Notes: generated from the letters alone by a model not told the origin. Numbered from the stretch's first letter, positions 43,385 to 51,958 are shown. The stretch: DNA of 64,000 nt from Pararhodobacter sp. (GCF_034676545.1 NZ_JAUCBZ010000015.1:372001-436000), one strand, 5' to 3'. Program-made: numbers and translations.

Positions 43385-44076
43385 CCATGCAGGGACGGAT
43401 CGGCCGCGCGGGCGGCAGCAAGATCAAACGCGCGCTAGGCGTGCAGGCGGCGCTGGAATGGACATTCCGGGTGGAACAAGCGCAGCTGGAACTGCCGCCT
43501 AAGGACGTGACCGAGGAAGGCTTCGGCTTCGGCCTGGAATACGTCCTGCTGCAACGTGCCATGCTTGGCTGCAAAGTGGATGGCGGCCAGCACAAGATGG
43601 GCAGCTATACCCATCCTGACGCCGAGGTGATCGCCGCCACCGTCGCAGGCATGCCCGACAGCCTCGGCGGCATCCGCATGGCGATCCAGGTGGCCGAACT
43701 GGCGCGTGCTGGCATGACCCCGGACTGGATGCCGGGCGTCGTCCCGCGCTGCGTGCCGACCATCGTCAAGCAGAACCAGCACGGCACGCACGTCGGCACC
43801 GTCGTCGTGGGCACCGAACGCATCCGGACGCGCGGCCCGACAGCGCGCGGCACCTGGAAAACCATAGACATTCTCGCCTGCCCGGTCACCTGGCGACCGC
43901 ATCCGGAACAGATCGCATCTGCCCGGCGCGGTTATGACGACTGGTGGCAGGCGCTGGACTGGGTCCGGGATGGGCTGATTGAGGGCGGGATGTTGCGGGA
44001 GGTCGAGGTAACATGCGCAATGCCGAAGGTGCGGCCGTGGGCTTCAAAACTTGGACAAGAGATCCTGAATTGTTGA
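43381..44076 (+). CDS. Hypothetical phage protein
   Basis: A 231-residue protein, ATGA-coupled to the overlapping ORF's stop at 43384. N-terminal TMQGRIGRAGGSKIKRALGVQAALEW-type basic region, then EVIAATVAGMPDSLGGIRMA and VPRCVPTIVKQNQHGTH, C-terminal HPEQIASARRGYDDWWQALDW. Conserved in alphaproteobacterial prophages after the methylase; function unknown. The last residues (ASKLGQEILNC) look like foreign sequence: the restriction-modification cargo begins right after the stop, so the insertion probably replaced the end of the gene. Confidence 0.65.
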   Translation: MTMQGRIGRAGGSKIKRALGVQAALEWTFRVEQAQLELPPKDVTEEGFGFGLEYVLLQRAMLGCKVDGGQHKMGSYTHPDAEVIAATVAGMPDSLGGIRMAIQVAELARAGMTPDWMPGVVPRCVPTIVKQNQHGTHVGTVVVGTERIRTRGPTARGTWKTIDILACPVTWRPHPEQIASARRGYDDWWQALDWVRDGLIEGGMLREVEVTCAMPKVRPWASKLGQEILNC

Positions 44077-44087
44077 ATAGGAGGTGG

Positions 44088-44204
44088 ATGATGTACTTCG
44101 CCGCGCGTCCCTACGGGGAACTTGGCCCTGCAACCGCCGACCGTCTGATACCAGACCGCATCATCTTGTGCATAACTTCACCTTGGGAGCCGCCGCTTGA
44201 TTGA
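44088..44204 (+). CDS. Possible small protein before the restriction gene
   Basis: A 38-residue frame, MMYFAARPYGELGPATADRL, ending SPWEPPLD, behind a very good ribosome-binding site (TAGGAGG at 44079-44085). It lies between the truncated phage gene and the NotI-like gene. No homology recognised. Could be a leader or a control peptide of the restriction-modification unit; equally a chance frame. Confidence 0.3.
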   Translation: MMYFAARPYGELGPATADRLIPDRIILCITSPWEPPLD

Positions 44205-44250
44205 CAGGGCCTGTAAGGCAATGTCCTCTGTACTCTGCGGGGGAGAAATC

Positions 44251-45273
44251 ATGGCAGAACGTTTTCATATAGCTGAATGGTATGGTCAGCCCTTCGAGGA
44301 TCTGACGCAAGCTGAGCGCGTTGCATTTGCAGGTCACAAGGTCGGCTCGGCGACCATGAAGAAAGTAGACGTCGACCGACTGATCCAACTGAAGGAAGCT
44401 GCATCCCATGGTGATCTGAAGCCTCGGGAACAGGCAAGACTAGAAGCTCTGCGCGCGAATCTTGCCCGCCAGGACCAATATGAGAAGACCTGTCCATTTC
44501 GAACCGACTCCGCCCACCCGACATGTACCAAGCCGGGCGGCGTTTGTTCTCTTCGCCTCTACAGCGACGAGACAGACAAGGTTGAGCCAGTAGCAGGCGA
44601 ACGCGGGATGATCCGGGCGCTTTGTCCCTATCGGTTTCACCAGGAGAACACGGTCTTCCAGCACATTGGCGATTGCCTGCTTGGCGATCCTAAACCAACG
44701 CAAGCGGGAGAGGTCGGCTTCTTGGAGTCGACCGGCAATCTGGATAGCGCCGCTGGTGAGGACGTCGGTAGGATAGACATGATATTGGTTAAGTCCAACT
44801 CACCGGTCGGGCATCCGATGGACTGGACGGCTGTCGAGATACAGGCCGTTTACTTCTCGGGGCGTGAGATGAGCATCGAATTTAGGCACTTGATCGACAC
44901 TGGCGGTGCCATTTCCATGCCCGTCGAGGGACGTCGTCCAGACTATCGGTCAAGTGGCCCAAAGCGGTTGATGCCACAGTTGCAGATCAAGGTGCCGACC
45001 TTGCGCCGTTGGGGCAAGAAGATGGCTATCGTGGTTGACCTGCCATTCTTTATGTCGATGGGCGCGATGCGCCCTGTGAACCATGTGTCCAACGCGGATG
45101 TGATCTGGTTTCTGGTCGATTTTGTTCGGCGCCCCGGGAGCCCGGTTCATCACTTGACCGTCGTTCAGGAGTTTTCTACCACGCTGGAAAGTGCCATTGA
45201 GGGGTTGACTGGCGGCATTCCTGTATCGCTTCAGGAGTTCGAGGGCAGGATCGGCGCGAAGAGCAGGACATGA
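44251..45273 (+). CDS. NotI-family type II restriction endonuclease
   Basis: A 340-residue protein; ATG at 44251 follows GGGGGAGA. The Cys motif CPFRTDSAHPTCTKPGGVCSL (split here as CPF, CTKPGGVC) and the later ALCPYRF correspond to the metal-binding Cys4 site of NotI. The catalytic core reads GRIDMIL ... WTAVEIQAVYFSG: D then E-x-Q, the variant of PD-(D/E)XK described for NotI. Full length for the family (NotI is about 380). NotI cuts GCGGCCGC; specificity here is only inferred. The cognate methylase is the next gene, 69 bases on. Confidence 0.8.
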   Translation: MAERFHIAEWYGQPFEDLTQAERVAFAGHKVGSATMKKVDVDRLIQLKEAASHGDLKPREQARLEALRANLARQDQYEKTCPFRTDSAHPTCTKPGGVCSLRLYSDETDKVEPVAGERGMIRALCPYRFHQENTVFQHIGDCLLGDPKPTQAGEVGFLESTGNLDSAAGEDVGRIDMILVKSNSPVGHPMDWTAVEIQAVYFSGREMSIEFRHLIDTGGAISMPVEGRRPDYRSSGPKRLMPQLQIKVPTLRRWGKKMAIVVDLPFFMSMGAMRPVNHVSNADVIWFLVDFVRRPGSPVHHLTVVQEFSTTLESAIEGLTGGIPVSLQEFEGRIGAKSRT

Positions 45274-45342
45274 ATCGTTGACGGATTAACAAATTCTTGT
45301 CAAATACAGCACAAAAAGAGAACAAAAAGGCGGGCGGCGGAC

Positions 45343-46464
45343 ATGGCACACACAGCGATTGATCTCTTCTGCGGAGCTGGCGGGCTTTCTGCCGGTCTTG
45401 AGATGGCCGGTTTCTCAGTCTTGGCGGGCAACGACATGTTCGATGCAGCAGGAGAGACATTCACCCGAACACACGAGGGCGCGAAATTCATACCGGGGCC
45501 GATTCAAGACCTGAGTGTGGAACGCCTTATGGAAGTTTCGGGTCTGAAGCGTGGTGAGCTGACAGTACTGGTCGGTGGGCCGCCATGTCAGGCCTATTCG
45601 GTTTACAATCATCAGCGTGGCATGCACGACGCTAGGGCGACCTTGTTTCGCGAGTACTTGCGGATTGTGGAAGGGTTGCAGCCCGAATGGATCGTCATGG
45701 AAAACGTCGCTGGGATCTACTCGATCGGCGGCGGTGAGGCCGTGCATGCGATCAAGACCGAGATGCGCGCGCTTGGTTATGACGTGAAGGAAAAAGTGCT
45801 CCGCGCTGAAGAGTACGGCGTACCGCAGGAACGGCGCCGCGTTGTTTTCATCGGAAACCGGATTGGCGCTCCAATATCCCATCCGGCGCCGACCCATGGT
45901 GAAGGCCTGCTACCCTTTGTCACAATCGCTGATGCTATTGGCGATCTTCCCATCTTAGCCAATGGCGAGGACCCCGGACCCGTTGCATACGCATGCCCGC
46001 CACAGTCTGAATTCCAGCGGCTTCTGCGGGAAGGTCTTGAATTAGTCACCAACCACGCAGCTCCGCGTCTCGGAAAAGCAAACATGGACCGCTTGGCCCA
46101 TATTCCAGCTGGCGGAAGCTGGCGAGACATCCCACATGATCTCTTGCCAGCGGGGATGAAAAGGGCAAAGCGCTCGGACCACACTAAGCGCTATGGTCGG
46201 ATGAAGTGGGACGGCCTTTCGTGCACGGTTCTGACTAAATGCGACATCCATTGGGGTGCGTTCATCCACCCGGAACAGGAGCGCGCCATTTCGGTACGCG
46301 AGGCAGCGCGCATCCAGTCGTTTCCGGACGCCTTTGAGTTCTCTGGCTCGAAAACCGACCAGTACATTCAAGTCGGGAACGCGGTCCCGCCGCTGCTTGG
46401 CAAAGCAATTGGCGAGCATTTACTATTTTGCATAAATAATCATGCAAAAAATAGAGCCGCATGA
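45343..46464 (+). CDS. Type II C5 cytosine DNA methyltransferase
   Basis: A 373-residue enzyme with all main motifs in order: I IDLFCGAGGLSAGLEMAGF, IV GGPPCQAYSVYN (catalytic Cys), VI WIVMENVAGI, VIII YGVPQERRRVVFIG, a target-recognition region at about 180-320, IX VREAARIQSFPDAF and X QVGNAVPPLLGKAI. Paired with the NotI-like nuclease just upstream, so it should protect the same sequence. Different from the phage-type methylase at 42118. The TTGACGGATTAACAAATTCTTG stretch before it could hold its own promoter, which would let protection start before cutting. Confidence 0.92.
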   Translation: MAHTAIDLFCGAGGLSAGLEMAGFSVLAGNDMFDAAGETFTRTHEGAKFIPGPIQDLSVERLMEVSGLKRGELTVLVGGPPCQAYSVYNHQRGMHDARATLFREYLRIVEGLQPEWIVMENVAGIYSIGGGEAVHAIKTEMRALGYDVKEKVLRAEEYGVPQERRRVVFIGNRIGAPISHPAPTHGEGLLPFVTIADAIGDLPILANGEDPGPVAYACPPQSEFQRLLREGLELVTNHAAPRLGKANMDRLAHIPAGGSWRDIPHDLLPAGMKRAKRSDHTKRYGRMKWDGLSCTVLTKCDIHWGAFIHPEQERAISVREAARIQSFPDAFEFSGSKTDQYIQVGNAVPPLLGKAIGEHLLFCINNHAKNRAA

Positions 46465-46540
46465 AATCTGAACGGATTGGACATATAAATCGTGAGTTTT
46501 TGCAATTAAAATTCATGTCCTTAGGTCAGCATTCTCAACG

Positions 46541-47449
46541 CTAAACGAGCGCAAGTCGTTGCTGAAGATACCCTTGAACTGTTGCGGGCACACCCACGGC
46601 AGCAAGATCGTCGGGCGGAGAAATTGAATTAAGCAATCGCAGCCGGTCAATCAGAACGATATTTGCGACGCTAGACGGTATCGCCCACTGCCCAAAATTG
46701 TCACGAAATGAAACTGGAGAAAAGAGACACTCAATCCAAGGTGCGGTCGGGCTGAGCATATTTGCAAGTCGCACGCTGGAAATCTCAGTCTGCTTCCTGA
46801 CCCATTCCTCCCTTGAGCATGCGCACTGCGCTAAAATCGACAGCTTATTCTTCGGCTCATGTGAATCCAAGTCGAGCCAGCCCGCTAAATCGATTCCGCC
46901 ATCGCCACCATCACCGCCTCTAAAATCTCTTTCAGTCAACCTAGGGCGACCACCGATTTGCGATCCGAGCAAGTTAAGCCGATCCCACTTGGGTCCAGTA
47001 TACCCAGTAGTGTTCTTACCAAACGGTACCGCAACACCAGATGAAGGCCACATCCTTGTTAGCGCACTATGACTTGCCCTCTCAAAAGCATCTGTCAGCG
47101 GCTGCCAGTGCGTTCGATTAGTGACGAAGGCTAAATTAGAACAAATCAGAAGAAAGAAGTAAAATTTCTGCTGATCGGTAAGGGGATTTTCTGCCGAGAT
47201 CAGCCCGTCTATGTCAACAGAAAACGGATACCAATTGCCGAAGGCACCTTCCCGCCAAGATGCTTGGGCAAGTACGTCCGAAAGCTCGTCATCAGAAAAT
47301 GCGTCACGGCCATTGTCCCTATAGTCGGAAACAAAGTCGTTCAGATAGTCGAGTGAGCACTCCTGATCGGGTGTCATTAAGCAAAGCAACTCCCAAAAAT
47401 CACAGATTGTATGAATGTCAGAATTCTTCGGCTCTTTTAAAGAAAGCAT
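46541..47449 (-). CDS. Putative PD-(D/E)XK nuclease-like protein of a ParB-linked module
   Basis: A 302-residue AT-richer protein. The C-half has GGDGGDGGIDLAGWLDLD followed by NKLSILAQCACSREEW, which resembles the D-x-GID ... Q-C-K arrangement of Mrr/Holliday-resolvase-type PD-(D/E)XK nucleases, with CA in place of CK. The N-half is helical (TICDFWELLCLMTPDQECS). It is the second gene of a two-gene operon with the ParB-like protein at 47456, 6 bases apart. Effector nuclease of a defence system is a reasonable guess, but the missing Lys leaves catalysis uncertain. Confidence 0.5.
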   Translation of the reverse strand: MLSLKEPKNSDIHTICDFWELLCLMTPDQECSLDYLNDFVSDYRDNGRDAFSDDELSDVLAQASWREGAFGNWYPFSVDIDGLISAENPLTDQQKFYFFLLICSNLAFVTNRTHWQPLTDAFERASHSALTRMWPSSGVAVPFGKNTTGYTGPKWDRLNLLGSQIGGRPRLTERDFRGGDGGDGGIDLAGWLDLDSHEPKNKLSILAQCACSREEWVRKQTEISSVRLANMLSPTAPWIECLFSPVSFRDNFGQWAIPSSVANIVLIDRLRLLNSISPPDDLAAVGVPATVQGYLQQRLALV

Positions 47450-47455
47450 TTTAAC

Positions 47456-48544
47456 TCACTGATCATCTGGATTTCCAGCGGCAACTACTGCGGTGATGGA
47501 GGAAGCTAAAATATTAGCCATCCTCTTTAGACGATCTCCACTAGCCTGATCAATTTCATTTAGACTTTCGACAAGCCTCAAGGAACTCTGGGCGTGCTCA
47601 ATAGCATTTATTGCTATCTGAATATTAGACCTAATTGCCTGAAGAGGTCCCTCGGTAAGCAAATCTGCTGAAACGATAAAGTCACCCGAACGAAGCGATT
47701 CTAGTGCTTCCGAACTTTTAACGATTCGTGCCAACTTCTCAAAGTTCCGAGATTCACCTAGTTTAGTCTTGCGTCCGTCGACTTTATAAAAAATCCAAGC
47801 GAAGAATTCTGAAGTTCTATCTTTGCTGATCTCGGCTAATGTCACATCGCCAGGACCTTCGAGGCCAATGAAGTTAGCCAAACTCTCCCATCCAATCCCA
47901 GTGGTCAAAAGCGAAAATGGGATATCATCTGGCTCGAGCTTTAACTCCGCCAAGATACCTTCTGAGTCGGCATACTCCAAGACTTTTAACCCGGTAAGCA
48001 TCTTCGCGACTGTCGCGCTCTTACTTCCTATTTGCTTGGCCAGCGCTCGGTGCGCGCCAACGTGATCATCAGCATCGAAAGTTTCTCTCAGCTGCTTCAG
48101 ATATCTTGCCTTGGCAAGAGAGTCCCACTCTTTGATGCCAGTAATGTGGCGATAGCCAAGGTAGAGAAGAATTTCACTTCTTGCAGAAAAAATTAAGCAA
48201 GGGATTGTCGTGGGCCGATGATTTGCGCTGTCCCGAATTTGCTCGATCAGTTTCTGCTGCACGGGTGCAGGATCAGCCGAAGAAATCAACTTCACCGCCG
48301 CCAGACGACGGTTCCCTTCGACCGTAAGAAACTTACCATCCAACTGCTTGACAACAAGAATTGGCTCGCCAGAAAAGAACCCCTTCTCTGCTATCGACAT
48401 CATTAGCTCTGGCAAATTGCATTGCCGAATGAAGAACTCAATGATTTCGGATTCTTCTGCATGTGCAAGTTTACCGGGGAGCCGTGGGTTCTCAGGATCA
48501 AAAAGAAGATCCTTCACATCAATATACTTGAGCGATGGCTCCAT
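47456..48544 (-). CDS. ParB/Srx-like domain protein of a two-gene module
   Basis: A 362-residue protein. Residues 5-100 are ParB-N-like: VKDLLFDPENPRLP, then FFSGEPILVVKQLDGKFLTV and the family box EGNRRLAAVKL. Residues 125-185 include an HTH-like region (HRALAKQIGSKSATVAKMLT), as in ParB. The C-terminal 170 residues are helical with no known motif. ParB-fold proteins bind DNA and can act as CTPases or nucleases; many occur in defence loci. It starts 12 bases from a possible upstream gene end and leads the downstream nuclease-like gene. AT-rich relative to flanking phage genes, so recently acquired. Confidence 0.75.
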   Translation of the reverse strand: MEPSLKYIDVKDLLFDPENPRLPGKLAHAEESEIIEFFIRQCNLPELMMSIAEKGFFSGEPILVVKQLDGKFLTVEGNRRLAAVKLISSADPAPVQQKLIEQIRDSANHRPTTIPCLIFSARSEILLYLGYRHITGIKEWDSLAKARYLKQLRETFDADDHVGAHRALAKQIGSKSATVAKMLTGLKVLEYADSEGILAELKLEPDDIPFSLLTTGIGWESLANFIGLEGPGDVTLAEISKDRTSEFFAWIFYKVDGRKTKLGESRNFEKLARIVKSSEALESLRSGDFIVSADLLTEGPLQAIRSNIQIAINAIEHAQSSLRLVESLNEIDQASGDRLKRMANILASSITAVVAAGNPDDQ

Positions 48545-48806
48545 CTTTGTCTTCCGCCCCTTCAGTACTTCTCATCAGTGCCAAGGTCTTCGTCCGAGAG
48601 CTCGCAACGTCTGAGGGCCACGCTAAGAAGACAGTATGCACTTCAACAGATCCACCGTTGAATGTCGACCCTCTTGCCTCCGGAACGTTCATTTGGAGTT
48701 GAATCGATTTCAGGTCTGAAACTGGGAGCGCTGACTTCCCTCCAAGCCAGCAGCACAGTAGTCGGTTTCTCGCATAGTCGGAAAGTTCGCGCGTTCCGCC
48801 CCCCAC
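48519..48806 (-). CDS. Possible third gene of the ParB-linked module
   Basis: A 95-residue frame overlapping the ParB-like gene start by 26 bases: LSDYARNRLLCCWLGGKSAL, then VSDLKSIQLQMNVPEARGST and VEVHTVFLAWPSDVASSRTK. Composition is protein-like from about residue 8 on; before that it enters the GC-rich phage junction at about 48800. It may be the 3' end of a larger gene cut off when the cargo was inserted, or not a gene. No family recognised. Confidence 0.35.
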   Translation of the reverse strand: MGGGTRELSDYARNRLLCCWLGGKSALPVSDLKSIQLQMNVPEARGSTFNGGSVEVHTVFLAWPSDVASSRTKTLALMRSTEGAEDKDGAIAQVY

Positions 48807-48885
48807 GGCGAGGTTCCTCCCCGGCCCCGTTTGTATGCGGGGGGGCGCAGCGCGGCGTTTCGCTAGCGACAGGCAGTTTCACCGG

Positions 48886-49058
48886 GGAATCCAGGCGGAA
48901 TCCACCTGCCGGGTGACCTCGGGAAAAGCGACTCGTTATCAAAGGGTTGCGGAATCACGATCTTGGCTCGCTGGATTCTTTGCGGAATCCAGGGAAGCCA
49001 GTTTGCGGAAGCCACCTTGCCGGAAGCCAGCCAGCGGAAGCCACCTGCACGGAAGCCA
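48886..49058. repeat. Array of GGAAGCCA / GGAATCCA iterons
   Basis: GGAAGCCA starts at 48993, 49007, 49022, 49036 and 49051, i.e. every 14 or 15 bases, alternately followed by CCT or by G/TT. The related GGAATCCA occurs at 48886, 48897 and 48984, and its reverse TGGATTC at 48972. The array lies in a 450-base gene-free stretch before the ParB-methyltransferase genes. Regular spacing suggests a protein-binding array (partition-like, late promoter control or packaging start), not a coding repeat. Confidence 0.6.
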
Positions 49059-49250
49059 TTGAATCCGCGTGCATTTTTCATTTGACAAAGCTGCCCCCCT
49101 TGACCTACCCATTGATCATCGAAGAATTGCGCCCGGAGGACACCCCTCGCGGGCGCTTTCGTTTTCCCCACATCGCGGATCCTGATCCTGACGCTGGCAT
49201 CGCCCAGCGCGCATCGGCGTGTCCGCTCTGCCCCAGATGGAAGCGACCCA

Positions 49251-50510
49251 ATGGACCTGGTCTTTGCGCCGAGCCAGATCGAGACTTGGCCTCTCGACCG
49301 GCTGCGCCCTTACGCCCGCAATGCCAAGATCCACGGCACGGACCAGGTCGCCAAGATCGCCGCCAGCATGGCCAAGTTCGGCTGGACCGTGCCGTGCCTT
49401 GTGGCCGACGATGGCGAACTGATCGCCGGGCATGGCCGGGTGTTGGCCGCCATCATGCTTGGGCTGAAGGACGTGCCGGTGATCCGGCTCGGCCACCTCG
49501 ATGAAGCCGAGCGCCGGGCCTACCGGATCGCCGACAACAAGCTGACCGAGCTGGGCGAATGGGACGAGGCGATGCTGCGCGACGAAATCGCGGGGCTGCT
49601 GGCCGAGGATTTCGACCTGTCGCTGCTCGGCATCGCCGATGAGGATCTGGACGCCCTGCTGCGCGATCCTGATCAGGTGGATGGCGGCGCGGTCGAGGGT
49701 GAGGATGACATTCCCGAGCCGCCGGTCACGCCGGTGTCGGTGGCGGGCGACTTGTGGCAGCTCGGGTCGCACCGACTGATCTGCGGGGACAGCACCTCCG
49801 CCGAGGTGGTCGGGCGGCTGCTTGGCGACGTGAAGCCACTGCTAATGGTGACCGACCCACCGTATGGGGTCGAATACGATCCGTCCTGGCGCAATCAGGC
49901 GGGCGCAGCCAAGACCAAACGCACCGGAAAGGTGTTGAACGACGACCGTGCCGATTGGCGCGAAGCATGGTCGCTGTTCCCCGGCGATGTTGCCTACGTC
50001 TGGCACGGCGCGCTGCATGCGGCGACGGTGGCTGAGAGTCTGGTTGCAGCAGGATTTGCCGTGCGGTCGCAGATCATCTGGGCCAAGGACCGCCTCGTTC
50101 TCAGCCGGGGCGATTACCATTGGCAGCACGAACCTTGCTGGTACGCTGTCAAGAAGACCGGCAAGGGCCACTGGGCAGGGGATCGGAAGCAGACCACGCT
50201 GTGGCACATTTCTGGCAAGGACCAGGATGCCACCACCGTCCATGGCACGCAAAAGCCGGTCGAGTGCATGCGCCGCCCGATCCTGAACAACTCCAGCCCC
50301 GGCCAAGCGGTGTTCGAACCGTTCATGGGGTCTGGCACCACGTTGATCGCGGCTGAAACCACGGGGCGGGTGTGTTTCGGGATCGAACTGAACCCTGCCT
50401 ATGTTGATGTCGCAATCGAGCGCTGGCAGCAATTTACCGGCGCCAATGCCGTGCTGGCTGATACCGGCGAGACCTTTGCCGACCTGAAGGCGAAAAGGCT
50501 GGCGGCATGA
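49251..50510 (+). CDS. ParB-domain DNA methyltransferase, DPPY type
   Basis: A 419-residue fusion. Residues 5-95 are a ParB-N domain (PLDRLRPYARNAKIHGTDQV, GELIAGHGRVLAAIMLG, ERRAYRIADNKLTELG). Residues 155-400 form a beta-class amino-methyltransferase: motif IV TDPPYGVEYD, then KPVECMRRPILNNSSPGQAV, motif I FEPFMGSGTTLIAAE and GIELNPAYVDVAIERW. DPPY is typical of N6-adenine methylases. Such fusions are common in phages and are believed to modify phage DNA. Start overlaps nothing; next gene starts 4 bases inside this one. Confidence 0.9.
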   Translation: MDLVFAPSQIETWPLDRLRPYARNAKIHGTDQVAKIAASMAKFGWTVPCLVADDGELIAGHGRVLAAIMLGLKDVPVIRLGHLDEAERRAYRIADNKLTELGEWDEAMLRDEIAGLLAEDFDLSLLGIADEDLDALLRDPDQVDGGAVEGEDDIPEPPVTPVSVAGDLWQLGSHRLICGDSTSAEVVGRLLGDVKPLLMVTDPPYGVEYDPSWRNQAGAAKTKRTGKVLNDDRADWREAWSLFPGDVAYVWHGALHAATVAESLVAAGFAVRSQIIWAKDRLVLSRGDYHWQHEPCWYAVKKTGKGHWAGDRKQTTLWHISGKDQDATTVHGTQKPVECMRRPILNNSSPGQAVFEPFMGSGTTLIAAETTGRVCFGIELNPAYVDVAIERWQQFTGANAVLADTGETFADLKAKRLAA

Positions 50511-51835
50511 ATGCGCCCCTCCTGCCGGGCAGGATCGAACTCTGGCCCCTCGCCCGGCTGAAGCCCTACGCCAGAAACGCCAAGACCCACGATGCCAACC
50601 AGGTGGCGAAGATTGCCGCCAGCATGGCCGAGTTCGGCTGGACCGTGCCGGTGCTGGTCGCGGCCGACGGCGAGTTGATCGCTGGCCATGGTCGCATCCT
50701 AGCCGCCGCGCACCTCGGGCTGTCCGATGCCCCGGTGATCGTGCTGGGCCATTTGACCGAAGCCCAGCGTCGGGCCTATCGGATCGCCGACAACAAACTG
50801 ACCGAATTGGGCGGCTGGGATGAGGCGCTGCTGTTGCAGGAATTGCAGGCACTGTTGGCCGAGGATTTCGACCTCGGGCTGATCGGGATCCCCGAGGATG
50901 AACTGGACGCACTGCTGGCAGACGCTGACGACCGCCCTGCGATTTCTGATGATGCGGCCGATGCGATCCCGGCCCCGCCCGCTGATCCGATCACGAAGCC
51001 GGGCGACATCTGGGCGCTGGGCAAGCACCGGCTATGCTGCGGCGATGCCACCGATCCGGCCGTCGTCGCCAGGCTGATGCAGGGCGAACAGGCCACCCTG
51101 ATGTTCACCTCGCCGCCCTATGCGCAGCAGCGGGACTACGGCGCGGCCAAGGAAAAGGTCAGCGATTGGGATGCGCTGATGCAGGGCGTGTTCGCCGCAG
51201 CGCCGGTCACCGCCGAGGCGCAGCTGCTGGTCAACCTCGGCCTCGTGCACCGCGACAGCGAATGGCAGCCCTATTGGGAAGGATGGGTGGAATGGATGCG
51301 CACATCTGGTTGGCGGCGGTTTGGCTGGTATGTGTGGGATCAGGGCCCCGGTTTGCCGGGCGACTGGAACGGCCGCCTGGCCCCGTCGCACGAGTTCATT
51401 TTCCACTTCAACCGCGCGCCCCGCAAACCCCACAAGACGGTCCCGTCCAAGCACGCGGGGGAAACCCTCGGCGGCGGTGGTCTGCGCGGGGCCGACGGCA
51501 CCGTCCACGCCAAGACCGGCACCGGCAACGCGATCCAGAGTCATCGCATCCCTGACAGTGTTTTTCGGATCATGCGCCACAAGGGCGGGCTGGGGGCTGC
51601 CGGATCGCACCCAGCGGTTTTCCCGGTGGCGCTGGTCGAGGCGGTGCTGACGGCGTTCGCGGATCCCGGCGACCTGATCTACGAGCCGTTCTGCGGCTCC
51701 GGCACCCAGATCGTTGCCGCCGAACGCGCTGGGCGGCGGTGCTTCGCAATTGAACTGGACCCGGTCTATTGCGACGTCGCCGTGCGGCGGTGGGAAATGG
51801 CGACGGGGAAAAAGGCGGTGTCCAGTTCAGGCTGA
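50507..51835 (+). CDS. ParB-domain DNA methyltransferase, SPPY type (paralogue)
   Basis: A 442-residue paralogue of the preceding protein, easily aligned in the ParB domain (PLARLKPYARNAKTHDANQV, GELIAGHGRILAAAHLG, RRAYRIADNKLTELGG). In the methyltransferase half motif IV is TSPPYAQQRDY instead of DPPY, and motif I is YEPFCGSGTQIVAAERAG. SPPY is typical of N4-cytosine methylases. The pair arose by tandem duplication and then split in catalytic motif, so the two probably make different base modifications. ATGA-coupled to the first gene. Confidence 0.9.
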   Translation: MNAPLLPGRIELWPLARLKPYARNAKTHDANQVAKIAASMAEFGWTVPVLVAADGELIAGHGRILAAAHLGLSDAPVIVLGHLTEAQRRAYRIADNKLTELGGWDEALLLQELQALLAEDFDLGLIGIPEDELDALLADADDRPAISDDAADAIPAPPADPITKPGDIWALGKHRLCCGDATDPAVVARLMQGEQATLMFTSPPYAQQRDYGAAKEKVSDWDALMQGVFAAAPVTAEAQLLVNLGLVHRDSEWQPYWEGWVEWMRTSGWRRFGWYVWDQGPGLPGDWNGRLAPSHEFIFHFNRAPRKPHKTVPSKHAGETLGGGGLRGADGTVHAKTGTGNAIQSHRIPDSVFRIMRHKGGLGAAGSHPAVFPVALVEAVLTAFADPGDLIYEPFCGSGTQIVAAERAGRRCFAIELDPVYCDVAVRRWEMATGKKAVSSSG

Positions 51836-51907
51836 CGCCGAGGCAGAAGACGGCAGTGTGCTCAACATGGGACATTTCTAACGGCAACAGCTTATACTTA
51901 GATTGTG

Positions 51908-51920
51908 CTGATCTGATCAG
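51908..51920. promoter_or_regulatory. Short palindrome before the zinc-ribbon gene
   Basis: CTGATC-T-GATCAG, a perfect 13-bp palindrome 39 bases before the start at 51959, next to an AT-rich stretch (AGCTTATACTTAGATTG). Possible operator for that gene; note it contains two GATC sites. Confidence 0.3.
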
Positions 51921-51958
51921 TTACAGTCTGGTCAAGGCTACTGAAGGGCGTAACGTAT

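Noticed and set aside
48886..49058. Array considered as a CRISPR
   Set aside because: Units of 8 bases at 14-15 base steps are far too short for CRISPR repeats and spacers, and no cas gene is present.
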